From: CALAED01 sp036378315
GTDB taxonomy: Bacteria; Actinomycetota; Actinomycetes; Streptosporangiales; Streptosporangiaceae
DNA: 64,000 bases
Reading direction: 5' to 3'
Assembly: GCA_036378315.1 (NCBI GenBank)
Contig: DASUWU010000064.1
Location: 1-64,000 of the forward strand
Both the position numbers and the translations under genes were made by a program. This document shows, one piece after another, positions 8,103-21,147 of the stretch. Positions within the stretch are counted from its first letter, which is position 1, and every line of letters starts with the position of its first letter. A model generated the notes under the pieces. It was not told the DNA's origin. It was given only the letters and a program-made list of their open reading frames with translations, and made no database searches.

Positions 8103-8872
8103 GCGGTCTCCGCGAGGACCTCGGCGAGGTGCATCACGCGGACGCCGCTGCGCAGCCGGGACAGCGCGCCGCCGATGTGGGTCAGGCAGGCGTTGTCGAC
8201 GGCGCAGACGACGTCGGCGGCGGTCTCGCGGATGTGCCGGATCTTGTCGGCGACGATCGCGACCGAGACGTCGGCGTTCTTCATCGCGAACGTTCCGCCG
8301 AATCCGCAGCACTCCTCGGCGGCGGGCAGCTCGACGAGGTCGATGCCGCGTACCGCCGACAGCAGCCGGCGCGGGCGGTCGCCCACCTTGAGCGCGCGCA
8401 GCGAGTGGCAGGTCGGGTGGTAGGTGACCCGGTGCGGGAAGGAAGCGCCGACGTCGGTGACTCCGAGGACGTCGACGAGGAACTCCGAGAGCTCGTAGAC
8501 GCTGTCGCGCCAGGAGGGTGCCGCGCCGTCCGGCGCGTCGGGAGAGGCGGCGGCGGGCCCGGCGCGCGGGGCGGCGGCGAGGTCGGGCAGCAGCCGCGGG
8601 TAGGACTCGCGGATCATGGCCGCGCAGGACGCGGACGGCGTGACCACGAGATCGTTTTCTGAAAGAAGCCGTTCGCAGAGTCCGGCGAAGCGGCGGGCGA
8701 GGCCGGCGGCCTCGCGGTGGTAGCCCGTGGTCCAGTGCAGCTGGCCGCAGCAGGTCTGCGCGGGCTCGAAGGTCACCTCGTGGCCGAGGCGTTCGAGCAG
8801 CGTCACCACGGCGGCGCCGGTGCGGGGGAACAGCGCGTCGTTGAAACAGGTGATGAACAGCCCGACGCGCAT
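8099..8872 (-). CDS. lutA: LutA-type (Fe-S)-binding oxidoreductase, lactate utilisation
   Basis: 257-residue protein with two CCG domains. The first has QTCCGQLHWTTGY with upstream TCFNDALFPR. The second has YHPTCHSLR and the downstream EECCGFGGTFA. These Cys-rich motifs bind a noncubane or 4Fe-4S cluster in the LutA/YkgE and heterodisulfide-reductase-like families. It is the first gene of lutABC. The linker near residues 95-110 is Ala/Pro-rich. A TAGGAT -10-like hexamer on the minus strand at 8900-8905 could serve the operon; no convincing -35 is seen. Confidence 0.9.
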   Translation of the reverse strand: MRVGLFITCFNDALFPRTGAAVVTLLERLGHEVTFEPAQTCCGQLHWTTGYHREAAGLARRFAGLCERLLSENDLVVTPSASCAAMIRESYPRLLPDLAAAPRAGPAAASPDAPDGAAPSWRDSVYELSEFLVDVLGVTDVGASFPHRVTYHPTCHSLRALKVGDRPRRLLSAVRGIDLVELPAAEECCGFGGTFAMKNADVSVAIVADKIRHIRETAADVVCAVDNACLTHIGGALSRLRSGVRVMHLAEVLAETA

Positions 8873-9231
8873 GGTTCCCTCCCCTCGGGCCCCCGCCTCA
8901 TCCTAGGGGCGTGCCGGCCGCGAACCAGTGGAAACCTCTTCAGATCATGAACATGGTCGTGGCCCAGCGGGGAGGGGCGGCGGCGTGGCCCGGCCGGCCG
9001 GCGGGTTCGTTCGCCCGTGGGACGGCGTGTCGTTTTCCGGCCGATATGACACGAGGGGGAACCTTGGAGCGATACAACTGAGTGAACGGGGTCACAGTCC
9101 AGGGGTACCAAGGTGTCACGACCACAACCGTCCCAACGGGCTATGTCGCTTTGCGGCGAACCTCAGCACACTGAGAGGCGTCCAAAGTGACAGAGCACAC
9201 ATCCAGCGCAGTTGAGACCGGAGGCACGAAA
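8873..9231. other. Divergent intergenic region between lutA and the DUF5999 gene
   Basis: About 360 bases with no supported gene. It must hold the promoters for lutABC (leftward) and DUF5999 (rightward). I see a possible TAGGAT -10 for lutA at 8900-8905 but no unambiguous operator. Confidence 0.4.
9220..9224 (+). promoter_or_regulatory. Shine-Dalgarno GGAGG deciding the DUF5999 start
   Basis: GGAGG lies seven bases before the ATG at 9232. This supports a 67-residue product rather than a longer form from the GTG at 9187, which has no ribosome binding site. Confidence 0.6.
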
Positions 9232-9435
9232 ATGTGCCCGCACCAGCCGCCTTGTCCGCCGCCCGACGCGGCGAACCGCGAGGCCGCCCGCACCATGGCT
9301 TCCCACCCCGAGCAGGGGTGGAGCCTCCTTTGCAACGGCATCGTCTTGTTCGAGGACACCGGCGAGCTGCTTCCCAACGGGGGAGTCATCGCTCCACATC
9401 GCCCGACGGACCTGCCGGCGCCCACAGCGGCCTGA
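9232..9435 (+). CDS. DUF5999 family protein
   Basis: 67 residues beginning MCPHQPPCPPPDAANREAA. It also has the family core HPEQGWSLLCNGIVLFEDTGELLP, given here by its ends: HPEQGWS and VLFEDTGELLP. I know this as a small cytoplasmic protein common in Streptomyces and relatives, of unknown function. Three Cys residues (C2, C8 and C46) and His4 could bind a metal, but that is inference. It is monocistronic, convergent with the next hydrolase gene. Confidence 0.75.
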   Translation: MCPHQPPCPPPDAANREAARTMASHPEQGWSLLCNGIVLFEDTGELLPNGGVIAPHRPTDLPAPTAA

Positions 9436-9557
9436 CCGGCACCTCGGGGCCCGTGGCGGCCACTCCATCAGGTTGATCTTTCCACGGGGGTTGTTTACGG
9501 CCTGCCCGGAAAGCCCTTTCACGCCGTGCGGCGGGGGGCCGGGGCGGCGGGCCGGTC

Positions 9558-10166
9558 TCACGCGGTCCAGCGCCGCAGCCAGTCGGCGGCGACGTCGCCG
9601 ATCGCGGCCGGCGCCTTGGCGAGGTCGTGTCCCTCCCGCGGCAGCACGTGCACACACGTCGCGTCGGCCGGGTCGGGCACGCCGAACGGGTCGCGCGCTC
9701 CGTTGACGACGAGCACAGGGACGCCGGCGCCGCGCAGCTCCGCGACCCGGGACCGGTCCGGCCTGGCCGGCGGGCGCAGCGGGAAGGCCAGCGCGATCAC
9801 GGCCAGGGCGCCGGCGGCCACGGCGGTCCGGCAGGCCACCCGCGCGCCGTTGCTGCGGCCGCCCTGGATCAGCGGCAGGTCGCCGTAGCACCGCTCCCGC
9901 AGCGTGGCGATCACCTCCAGCCAGGCGGCGTCCTGGCGGTCGGCCGGTCCCGGCGCCCGCCGGCCGGCCGCGCGGAACGGCTGCACCACCATGGCCACCG
10001 CGCCGCCGAGCCGCAGCGCCGCGTCCCGTACGGCCAGCAGGTCGGGCGCGTCCACTCCCCCGTTCGAGCTGTGGGTCAGCGCCAGCCAGAACGCGGGATC
10101 GGCGCCGTCCCGGCCGCCGCGGTCGACGGTGACCCGGGCGGGCCCCGCCGCCGTCGAGATCTCCAC
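9558..10166 (-). CDS. Alpha/beta hydrolase, TEX30/KANL3-like family
   Basis: 202-residue dienelactone-hydrolase-like protein. The nucleophile elbow is GGRSNGARVACRTA, with Ser in a G-x-S-x-G context. The acid is expected in VVNGARDPFG and the catalytic His in REGHDL near the C-terminus. The GTG at 10166 was chosen because the family begins just before the ISTAAGPARV segment; an upstream GTG at 10217 is possible. The usual oxyanion region (GHGAGGG in relatives) reads THSSNGG here, an unusual substitution. Substrate unknown. Confidence 0.72.
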   Translation of the reverse strand: MEISTAAGPARVTVDRGGRDGADPAFWLALTHSSNGGVDAPDLLAVRDAALRLGGAVAMVVQPFRAAGRRAPGPADRQDAAWLEVIATLRERCYGDLPLIQGGRSNGARVACRTAVAAGALAVIALAFPLRPPARPDRSRVAELRGAGVPVLVVNGARDPFGVPDPADATCVHVLPREGHDLAKAPAAIGDVAADWLRRWTA

Positions 10167-10258
10167 ACCCCGCACCGTATCCGCCCGCCAGGGCCACGCC
10201 GGCGCGGCTGCGCGCACCTCGCCGTGACCACGCCGGCCCAGCGGGCAGAATCGCCCGT

Positions 10259-10678
10259 ATGAAGATGACCGAGACCGAGTGGCGGACGTTCGTCTCCGCC
10301 GGCACGCGGACCGGCAAGGCGGCCGTGGTCACTGCCGGCGGCGCCCACGTCACGCCCGTGTGGTTCGCGCTCGACGGCGCCGACCTGGTCTTCACCTCGG
10401 GCGCGGGCAGCGTCAAGGCGGCCGCGCTGCGCCGCGACCCGCGCATGGCGATCTGCGTCGACGACCAGGAGCCGCCGTACGCGTTCGTCATGATCCAGGG
10501 CACCGCGACGCTCTCGGATGATCTCGACGAGGTCAGGAAGTGGGCGACGATCCTCGGCGGGCGCTACATGGGCGCGGACCGGGCCGAGGAGTTCGGCGCG
10601 CGCAACGCCGTGCCGGGCGAGCTCCTGGTCCGGCTCCGCATCACCAAGGTCGTCGCCGAGCGCGACATCGCCTCCTGA
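10259..10678 (+). CDS. PPOX class, probably F420-dependent oxidoreductase
   Basis: 139-residue split-beta-barrel protein of the pyridoxamine 5'-phosphate oxidase-like group. Typical features are GGAHVTPVWFALDGADLVF near residues 27-45, a strand pair typical of Rv1155-like proteins, and DDQEPPYAFVMIQGTA in the centre. Actinobacterial members usually bind F420 or FMN as dimers; which cofactor is used cannot be told from sequence. It is divergent from the TEX30-like hydrolase and convergent with gcvP. Confidence 0.8.
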   Translation: MKMTETEWRTFVSAGTRTGKAAVVTAGGAHVTPVWFALDGADLVFTSGAGSVKAAALRRDPRMAICVDDQEPPYAFVMIQGTATLSDDLDEVRKWATILGGRYMGADRAEEFGARNAVPGELLVRLRITKVVAERDIAS

Positions 10679-10690
10679 ACCGCCTCCGGA

Positions 10691-10721
10691 ACCGGCTCCT
10701 CGGCGCCGGCCACCGAGCCGG

Positions 10722-10722
<1 letters not shown>
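10691..10722. terminator. Bidirectional hairpin between the PPOX gene and gcvP
   Basis: ACCGGCTC at 10691-10698 pairs perfectly with GAGCCGGT at 10715-10722, between two convergent genes. There is no T-tract, as is common for actinobacterial terminators. Confidence 0.5.
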
Positions 10723-13550
<2,828 letters not shown>

Positions 13551-13584
13551 TGGGGAAGCCTCCTGGGCCTTGGGTGCTCAGGCC

Positions 13585-13616
13585 GTCACCGGACCGGGCG
13601 AACCGCGCCCGGTGAC
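13585..13616 (-). promoter_or_regulatory. Expression-platform hairpin of the glycine riboswitch
   Basis: GTCACCGG and CCGGTGAC arms form a strong stem immediately after the second aptamer and before the gcvP ribosome binding site. It could be a terminator or a sequestering stem that ligand binding prevents. Confidence 0.45.
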
Positions 13617-13820
13617 CGTCTCCCCCTCTGTCGTCTGCGCCTGAGAGGTTCACCGCGGGCGACGCCGCCCGCGGCTTTCACCGTCGGCGAGGGCCGCGCG
13701 TCGTGCGGGCCCTGCTTTCCAGAGGTGCCTCGCCCGTACGGTCCTTTTGCCTGAGAGGTTCCGGGGAGGAGTTGCCCCTTCGGCGCCTCTCGCCGGCTGC
13801 GTGAGGTCTCTCCCGTACAG
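13615..13820 (-). ncRNA. Tandem glycine riboswitch upstream of gcvP
   Basis: Two aptamers are visible on the minus strand. The first has GGGAGAGACC, then GCCGAAGGGGCAA, then CTCTCAGGCAAAAGGACC. The second has a shorter GGCACCTCTGGAAAGC, then CCGACGGTGAAAGCC, then CCTCTCAGGCGCAGACGACAG. The paired 'CTCTCAGGC' 3' halves about 105 bases apart and the GCCGAAGGGGCAA loop are the glycine-riboswitch consensus. It lies 65-270 bases upstream of gcvP, the classic target, and should switch the gene on when glycine is abundant. Confidence 0.9.
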
Positions 13821-13909
13821 GGTCGATGGCTTTGCTTCGACGCTTTCGAGACTACCGGAGCCGCCCCACCGCGTCATGGAGGCGGCCCCGGGGAAAGCAC
13901 GGCGGCGGC

Positions 13910-14829
13910 TCAGCGGGACATGGTGACGTACCGGCGGACGGCGAGCGGCACGCACACCGCGAGCAGCAGGATCGACCAGCCGAGCGTCGCCACGACGGGG
14001 TGGGCGATGGGCCAGGGCGGGTGGCCGGTCGGGGCGCCCGGGTTGCCGAACAGCTCCCTGCAGGCCGCGACGAGCGCGCTGACCGGATTCCAGTCGGCGA
14101 TCGCCCGCAGCCAGACCGGCATGTGCGCGGTCGGCACGAACGTGTTGGAGACCATCGTGACCGGAAAGACGAGCGGGACATACTGGTCGGCCGTCTGCGG
14201 GTCGCCGATCAGCAGGCCGAGGTAGGCCCCGAGCCAGCTCACCGCATAGCGCATGAGCACGAGCAACCCGAAGGCGGCCAGCGTCGCCGCGATCCCCCTG
14301 TGCGGCCGCCAGCCGACCACGAAACCGCAGCCCACCATGATCGTCATGGCCAGGGCGCCGGTCAGGATGTCCGCTCCGGTCTGCCCGAACGGCACGGCCG
14401 AGCGCGCGATCGGCATCGAGCGGAACCGGTCCATGATGCCCTTGCCTGCGTCGGTGGCCATGCCGAGCAGCGTGGGCAGCACCCCGGTGATCGTGGTCAT
14501 CGCGAACAGCCCGGGCATGAGGTACTCGCGGTAGTTGCCGCCGCCGGGGACGGCGATGGCGCTGCCGAACACGTACCCGAACAGCACTACCATGATCGCC
14601 GGGAAGACCAGCGCGCCGACGAGCTCGCCCGGTTGGGCCTTCAGCTGGGCCAGGTTGCGCCGGACGACGGTGACTCCGTCGTGCAGCGCCCACCGGAACC
14701 TGGCCGGTGCCGTCGCGGGCGGCGGCGGCAGGAAGGCGCGGGCCGCTGCCGGCCCGCCGCGGCCGGGCGCGTCTCCCGGCACATCGCCTGGGAGGTCGCC
14801 TGGCAGGTCGCCTGGGAGGTCGAACGTCG

Positions 14830-14833
<4 letters not shown>
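13910..14833 (-). CDS. ABC-2 type transporter permease (DrrB-like)
   Basis: 307 residues with six predicted membrane helices from about residue 75 to the C-terminus, preceded by a 50-residue cytoplasmic tail containing tandem GDLPGD units and a Pro-rich stretch. The region NTFVPTAHMPVWLRAIADWNPVSALV matches the ABC-2/DrrB signature near the fifth helix. The ATG at 14833 overlaps the ATPase stop by four bases (ATGA). Together with the ATPase it forms an exporter of the daunorubicin-resistance type. The substrate is unknown. Confidence 0.85.
14788..14822 (-). repeat. Short tandem repeats encoding GDLPGD
   Basis: Direct repeats of about 12 bases encode the GDLPGDLPGDLPGD-like tail at the start of the ABC permease. 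Such repeats are prone to slippage, so copy number may vary between strains. Confidence 0.5.
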
Positions 14834-15843
<1,010 letters not shown>

Positions 15844-15860
15844 ATACCCCTGCCTTGGTT

Positions 15861-15935
15861 GCGTACGTTGTACTCAATAGCGGGTACAACGTACGCGATT
15901 CTGCGTACGTTGTACAGGGCGAGTACGATGTGCGC
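15861..15935. promoter_or_regulatory. Operator array between drrA-like gene and tetR
   Basis: Four copies of a 13-base element in alternating orientation: GCGTACGTTGTAC at 15861-15873, its exact reverse complement at 15884-15896, the same element again at 15903-15915, and a degenerate reverse copy (three mismatches) at 15923-15935. Each of the first three is itself near-palindromic (GTAC-N3-GTAC). The array spans the divergent promoters, the expected place for the TetR protein to repress both the exporter and itself. Confidence 0.8.
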
Positions 15936-15941
15936 AGGTCA

Positions 15942-16805
15942 ATGACGAGATCGCGGGACGGTGGCGTGACGGAGCGAAGCGCCGACGGGGCGACGGAGAG
16001 CCGGGAACAGCGCGACCGGCGCATCCGCGCGCTGATGGAGCGGTGGACCGCCGAGCGCGACGGCGACGACCGGGAGCCGCGCGAGCCCAACGACCAGCTC
16101 CCGCGGGAGCAGCCGAGCCGCCCGCCGCGCGGCCCCCGGCCCACGCTCACACTCGACCAGATCGCCGCCGCCGCCGTCGGGATCGCCGACGCCGACGGGC
16201 TCGACGCCGTCACGATGCGGCGGCTGGCCGCGCGGCTGGACGTGGCGACCATGAGCCTGTACCGCTACGTCAAGAACAAGGAAGACGTCTACGCCCTCAT
16301 GCTCGACGCGGTCGCCCGGGAGATCACCCTGCCCGCGCCGGGCTCCGCCGGCTGGCGGGAGACCCTCCGGCGGATCGCCACCGAGATGCGCGCCGGCCAG
16401 CTGCGCCACCCGTGGCTGGCCAGGCTGCAGAGCAGCACGGCGTTCGTCATCGCCCCGAGCGTCCTGGCGGTCCTCGAGGCCGGTCTGGCCGCGCTGGACG
16501 CCGCGGACATCACGCTCGACGTCGACGAGATGGTGGCCGCGTTCTCCACGATGACGGCATACGTGCAGGGCAGGGCCACAGCGGAGGTCGCCCAGCGAGA
16601 GACCTACCGCCGCTTCGGCTGGTCGTCGGACGACGACATGCGCGCCGCCGCCGGCCCGCAGCTGGTGCCGCTGCTGGCCCGCGGCGACTACCCGACGCTG
16701 GCCCACTACATCGTCGACGGGTCCAATCAGGACGATGCCGAGTGGAGCTTCGCCTTCGGCCTCGAATGCATCCTCGACGGCATCGCGGCCCGGCTCGGCC
16801 TGTAG
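15942..16805 (+). CDS. TetR family regulator of the adjacent ABC exporter
   Basis: 287 residues. A 60-residue charged, disordered N-terminal tail precedes the helix-turn-helix at about residues 68-112 (TLDQIAAAAVGIADADGL, then VTMRRLAARLDVATMSLYRYV). The C-terminal domain is of the TetR_C_1/C11 type. Its position, divergent from drrAB with the operator array between, makes it the local repressor. The ATG at 15942 is chosen because the upstream extension would be translated through the operators. The tail contains many Arg and Glu residues. Confidence 0.85.
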   Translation: MTRSRDGGVTERSADGATESREQRDRRIRALMERWTAERDGDDREPREPNDQLPREQPSRPPRGPRPTLTLDQIAAAAVGIADADGLDAVTMRRLAARLDVATMSLYRYVKNKEDVYALMLDAVAREITLPAPGSAGWRETLRRIATEMRAGQLRHPWLARLQSSTAFVIAPSVLAVLEAGLAALDAADITLDVDEMVAAFSTMTAYVQGRATAEVAQRETYRRFGWSSDDDMRAAAGPQLVPLLARGDYPTLAHYIVDGSNQDDAEWSFAFGLECILDGIAARLGL

Positions 16806-16884
16806 GGCCTGCACCATTGCACACGTCGGGCGGTTAGTGGGGAAATATCGCGAACTGGGAAGATCTTTGAGTTCTCGATGAGCG

Positions 16885-19518
16885 GTGCGGGCCGGTCCAG
16901 CGGCCGGACGTCATCGGAGGGAGGTGCGGGCGACGGGGACGGGATGGCGCCACCATGCCGGGGGGCCGGCCGATGGCGACCCGGCCGCCCAAGGCCGTGC
17001 GGCGGGCCGGCAGGAGGAGGCAGGTCCGCCGGATGAGGCGCGTCCCGCGCCCGCCGTGTCCGTCATCGAGCCCTCCCTGCCGCGCCGTGTCCGCCGTCCG
17101 GTCGACGGCGCCCAGCTTCTCGTCACGCTGGCGGCGCTCGGGGTGGTCCTGCTGCTGCCGAGCGTCGCCAGGCAGACCACGTCCGGCCTCCAGTCCGACA
17201 TCACCCACGGCACCGCGCAGGCGCCGCATTTCGTGCTCGTGCTGGCCAACCTCGTGTCCACCTTCGGCCTGCTCGCCGTGCCCGTGCTGTTCGCGGTCGA
17301 ACGGCTGATCAGGCGCGACCGGATGCGGGTGGCCATCGGCGTGCTGGCCGCGGTGATCGCGCTGGGCGTCACGCTGGCGCTCGACCTGTGGGTGGCGGCC
17401 GGGCCGGGCGGCATCGCCGGCTACCTCTCGTGGACCCGCAGGGCCGGCGCCCCGGTCCCCGACCCCCTGCACACCGACCTCACGCCGGTGATCGCCTACG
17501 TGACGGCGGTCAGGCTCGGCGGCCGGCCGCGCTGGCAGGGCGTCACCTGGGGGGTGATCGGGCTGGCGGCGCTGGCCGCGCTGGCCGCCGGGTACGCCTC
17601 TCCACTGGCGCTCGCGGTCACGTACCTGATCGGACGGGCCATCGGGTACGGCACGCTCTACGCGGTCGGCACCCCCAACCCGCGGCCGCCGGGGACCGAG
17701 GTGATCGCGGCGTTGCGCCGGCTCGGGTTCGAAGCGCGCGGCGCCAGCCGGGTCATGGACGGGCCCGAGGAGACCCGCCGCTACGTCGTCGAGCTCGCCG
17801 GCGGCCCGGGCGATGGCCACGACGACCGGAGGCGCGGGGCCAAGGAGGGCGACGTGACCGGGGTCGGTACCGGGGACGGCGCCGACCATCGCGGCGGGCG
17901 GCGGCTCAGCGTCACCGTGCTGGACCGCGACCAGCAGACCTCCGGGTTCCTCTACCGCGCGTGGCGGCGGCTCCGCCTGCGCAGCGGCAGCCCGCGGCTG
18001 GCCGCCCGCTCGCTGCGCCGCTCGCTCGAGCAGGAGGCGCTGATGTCGTACGCGGTCACCGCGGCGGCGGCGCGCACGCCGCGGCTGGTCGCCACGTCCG
18101 AGGTGGGGACGGACGCCGTGCTGCTCGCCTTCGAGCACGTTCCTGGGGTCGGGTTGGCCGAGCTGCCGCGCGAAAGGATCACCAACGACCTGCTCACGGC
18201 GATCTGGCACCAGCTCGCGCTGCTCGACGCCCACCGGCTCGCGCACCGGCACCTGGAGGCCGGCAGCATCCTGGTCGGCGAGGACGAGGGGGTGCCCTAT
18301 CTCGTCGAGCTGCGCAGCGGCGAGATCGCCTCCAGCGACCTGCTGCGCCGCCTGGACCTGGCGCAGCTGCTCACCACCCTGGCCCTGCTGGTGGGGCCGG
18401 AGCGGGCGGTGTCGACGGGCGCGGACGTGCTCGGCGCCGACCGCCTGGTCACCGCCGTGCCGTTGCTGCAGAACGTCGCGCTGTCGCGCGGCACGCGGGC
18501 CGCGCTGCGCCACGAGCGCGACCTGCTGTCCCGCATCCGCGAGCAGGTCCTGCGGCTGAGTCCCGAAGTGGCGCCCGCGCCGCCGGAGCGCCTGGAGCGG
18601 TTCCGCCCGCGCACCGTGCTGAGCATCGTGGCCGGCGCCGCCGCCGGCTACTTCCTCCTCTCCCAGCTCAGCAGCGCCGGGCTGCGGGGTCTGTTCAGCC
18701 AGGCGGACTGGTGGTGGGCGGGCGCCGGGCTGGTGTCGGCCGGCACGACGTACGTCGCCGCGGCCATGATGATCACCGGTTTCGTGCCGGAACGGCTGCC
18801 GTTCGTCAAGACCGTCCTCGTGCAGCTCGCCGGGTCGTTCATCAAGCTGATGGCGCCGGCCGCGGTGACCGTTGTCGCGCTCAACGCGCGGTACCTGCAG
18901 CGGGAGGGGGTCCGTCCCGGGCCGGCCGTCGCCAGCGTCGGGGCGTCCCAGCTCGTCGGCATGATGATCCACATCGGGCTGCTGATCGTGTTCGGTTTCA
19001 TGACCGGCTCGGCGGAGGCCGAGTCCCTGGCGCCGTCCCGGACGGTGGTGATCGTCCTGCTGGCGTGCGCGGTGGTCGCTGGGGCGGTGACGACCGTGCC
19101 ACCGGCTCGGCGGCTGGTGATCGGCCGGCTGCGGGCGATGTTCTCGGGGGTCGTCCCGAGGCTGCTCGACGTCCTCCAGACCCCCCGCAAGGTGGTCACC
19201 GGCCTCGGCGGCACGCTGCTGCTGACCGCCAGCTTCGTGCTCTGCCTGGACGCGTCGATCCGCGCCTTCGGCGGGTCGATCGGCTGGACCACGGTCGTCA
19301 TCGTGTTCCTCACCGGGAACGCGCTCGGCTCGGCCGTCCCGACGCCGGGCGGTCTGGGCGCCATCGAGGGCGCGTTGACGCTCGGGCTGACCGTCGGCGG
19401 CCTGCCGGCCGGCACGGCGACGTCGGCCGTGCTGCTGTTCCGGCTGCTGACCTTCTGGCTGCCGGTGCTGCCCGGCTGGGCCGCCTTCGCCTACCTGCAA
19501 CGCAAGGAAGCCGTCTGA
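16885..19518 (+). CDS. Membrane protein with degenerate kinase-like domain and YbhN/LPG-synthase-type flippase domain
   Basis: Up to 877 residues. Three parts are visible. About six membrane helices occupy residues 80-270. A cytoplasmic domain at 340-580 resembles an APH/RIO kinase, but the catalytic loop reads HRHLEAGSILV (HxD lost) and the metal loop reads LVELRSGEI (DFG lost). A second membrane region from 590 to the end carries the YbhN-like GGLGAIEGAL motif near the C-terminus. A flippase or lipid-modifying role is possible for the last part. The start is uncertain: GTG at 16885 is the first possible, and later GTGs at 16924 or 17056 would remove only an Arg/Gly-rich tail. Confidence 0.75.
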   Translation: MRAGPAAGRHRREVRATGTGWRHHAGGPADGDPAAQGRAAGRQEEAGPPDEARPAPAVSVIEPSLPRRVRRPVDGAQLLVTLAALGVVLLLPSVARQTTSGLQSDITHGTAQAPHFVLVLANLVSTFGLLAVPVLFAVERLIRRDRMRVAIGVLAAVIALGVTLALDLWVAAGPGGIAGYLSWTRRAGAPVPDPLHTDLTPVIAYVTAVRLGGRPRWQGVTWGVIGLAALAALAAGYASPLALAVTYLIGRAIGYGTLYAVGTPNPRPPGTEVIAALRRLGFEARGASRVMDGPEETRRYVVELAGGPGDGHDDRRRGAKEGDVTGVGTGDGADHRGGRRLSVTVLDRDQQTSGFLYRAWRRLRLRSGSPRLAARSLRRSLEQEALMSYAVTAAAARTPRLVATSEVGTDAVLLAFEHVPGVGLAELPRERITNDLLTAIWHQLALLDAHRLAHRHLEAGSILVGEDEGVPYLVELRSGEIASSDLLRRLDLAQLLTTLALLVGPERAVSTGADVLGADRLVTAVPLLQNVALSRGTRAALRHERDLLSRIREQVLRLSPEVAPAPPERLERFRPRTVLSIVAGAAAGYFLLSQLSSAGLRGLFSQADWWWAGAGLVSAGTTYVAAAMMITGFVPERLPFVKTVLVQLAGSFIKLMAPAAVTVVALNARYLQREGVRPGPAVASVGASQLVGMMIHIGLLIVFGFMTGSAEAESLAPSRTVVIVLLACAVVAGAVTTVPPARRLVIGRLRAMFSGVVPRLLDVLQTPRKVVTGLGGTLLLTASFVLCLDASIRAFGGSIGWTTVVIVFLTGNALGSAVPTPGGLGAIEGALTLGLTVGGLPAGTATSAVLLFRLLTFWLPVLPGWAAFAYLQRKEAV

Positions 19519-19553
19519 GCCGTGGCGGCCGTCAGCCCGACGTAAGCCCGCCG

Positions 19554-20240
<687 letters not shown>

Positions 20241-20553
20241 GCGGACCTCCGGCTCCGTCCTCCGTCCCGGGACGCTCTCCGCCAAGGGGGTTTGACGAAA
20301 ATTCGTCACGGGCGTTCAAGCAGCACGGTAGGTGTCGGTCAGGGCGGGGTCAACGTTCGCCGTCGGCGCGTCGCATGCCCGGACGAACCGGCGCCACGTG
20401 GGCAAACGCCCCACTCCATGGGTTTGTTCGCAAGTCCCGCGAGCGGCGCCGACCGGAGGGACGGCGCCGGCACGGGGCCGGTGAACAACTCTCCGGCACC
20501 CACCCTTCCGTTCTACCCGTTCCGTCGCCTATCGAACTGCTCTGCGATTGCGA
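20241..20553. other. Intergenic region between the MerR gene and the bifunctional nuclease gene
   Basis: About 310 bases with no supported gene on either strand. Apart from the ribosome binding site at 20246-20250 and presumed promoter of the MerR gene, I see nothing distinct. Confidence 0.4.
20246..20250 (-). promoter_or_regulatory. Shine-Dalgarno GGAGG deciding the MerR start
   Basis: On the minus strand GGAGG precedes the GTG at 20240 by five bases. No comparable site precedes the GTG at 20309, so the shorter product is favoured. Confidence 0.55.
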
Positions 20554-21024
20554 TCATCCCGCGCGACCGAAGTCCTCAGGGCTGATGGTGTCGAGAAACT
20601 CCCGGAACTTCTCGACCTCGTCTTCCTGTTCATCGGGGATCGCGACGCCGGCCTCGTCGAGGACGTCCTCGCTCGCGAAGATCGTGGCCCCGGTACGCAA
20701 CGCGAGCGCGATGGAGTCGGACGGGCGCGCGCTCACCTCGACCCCGTTGGAGAAGATCAGGTCGGCGAAGAAGATCCCTTCACGCAATGCGGTGATGTTG
20801 ACCGTGTTCAGGCGCACGTCCAGGGCCTCGAGCACGTCACGAAAGAGGTCATGCGTGAGCGGCCGCGCGGGCAGCACGCCCTGCTGGGCGAAGGCGATGG
20901 CGGTCGCCTCGACGGCGCCGATCCAGATCGGGAGGTACCGGTCGCCGGCCGTCTCCTTCAACAGCACGATCGGCTGGTTGGAGGGCATCTCGACCCGTAC
21001 GCCGACGACCTCCATCTGCTTCAC
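20554..21024 (-). CDS. Bifunctional nuclease family protein (DUF151)
   Basis: 156 residues of the DUF151/BFN family, found in plants and bacteria and reported to have RNase and DNase activity. The signature EMPSNQPIVLLKETAGDRYLP is present as EMPSNQPIVLL at residues 12-22 and IWIGAVEATAIA downstream, plus ARPSDSIALALRTGA near residue 105. The C-terminus is acidic. The GTG at 21024 has GGGAG five bases upstream; an ATG at 21015 is the alternative. It lies in the conserved GarA-FtsR neighbourhood, matching Rv1829. Confidence 0.9.
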   Translation of the reverse strand: MKQMEVVGVRVEMPSNQPIVLLKETAGDRYLPIWIGAVEATAIAFAQQGVLPARPLTHDLFRDVLEALDVRLNTVNITALREGIFFADLIFSNGVEVSARPSDSIALALRTGATIFASEDVLDEAGVAIPDEQEDEVEKFREFLDTISPEDFGRAG

Positions 21025-21147
21025 TGCGGCTCCCTGCTGGCTTGATCGCTGCTTGCTCTGATCGCTGCCCAGGACTCCTCACGAAAGCCCTTGATGCCCA
21101 ACGTACACCCCGATAGTCGCAGATGCTTGGTCGCGTAGGGTTCGTGA

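Noticed and set aside
15855..15941. Upstream extension of the TetR coding region
   Set aside because: It would translate through the operator array; the ATG at 15942 gives the natural N-terminus.
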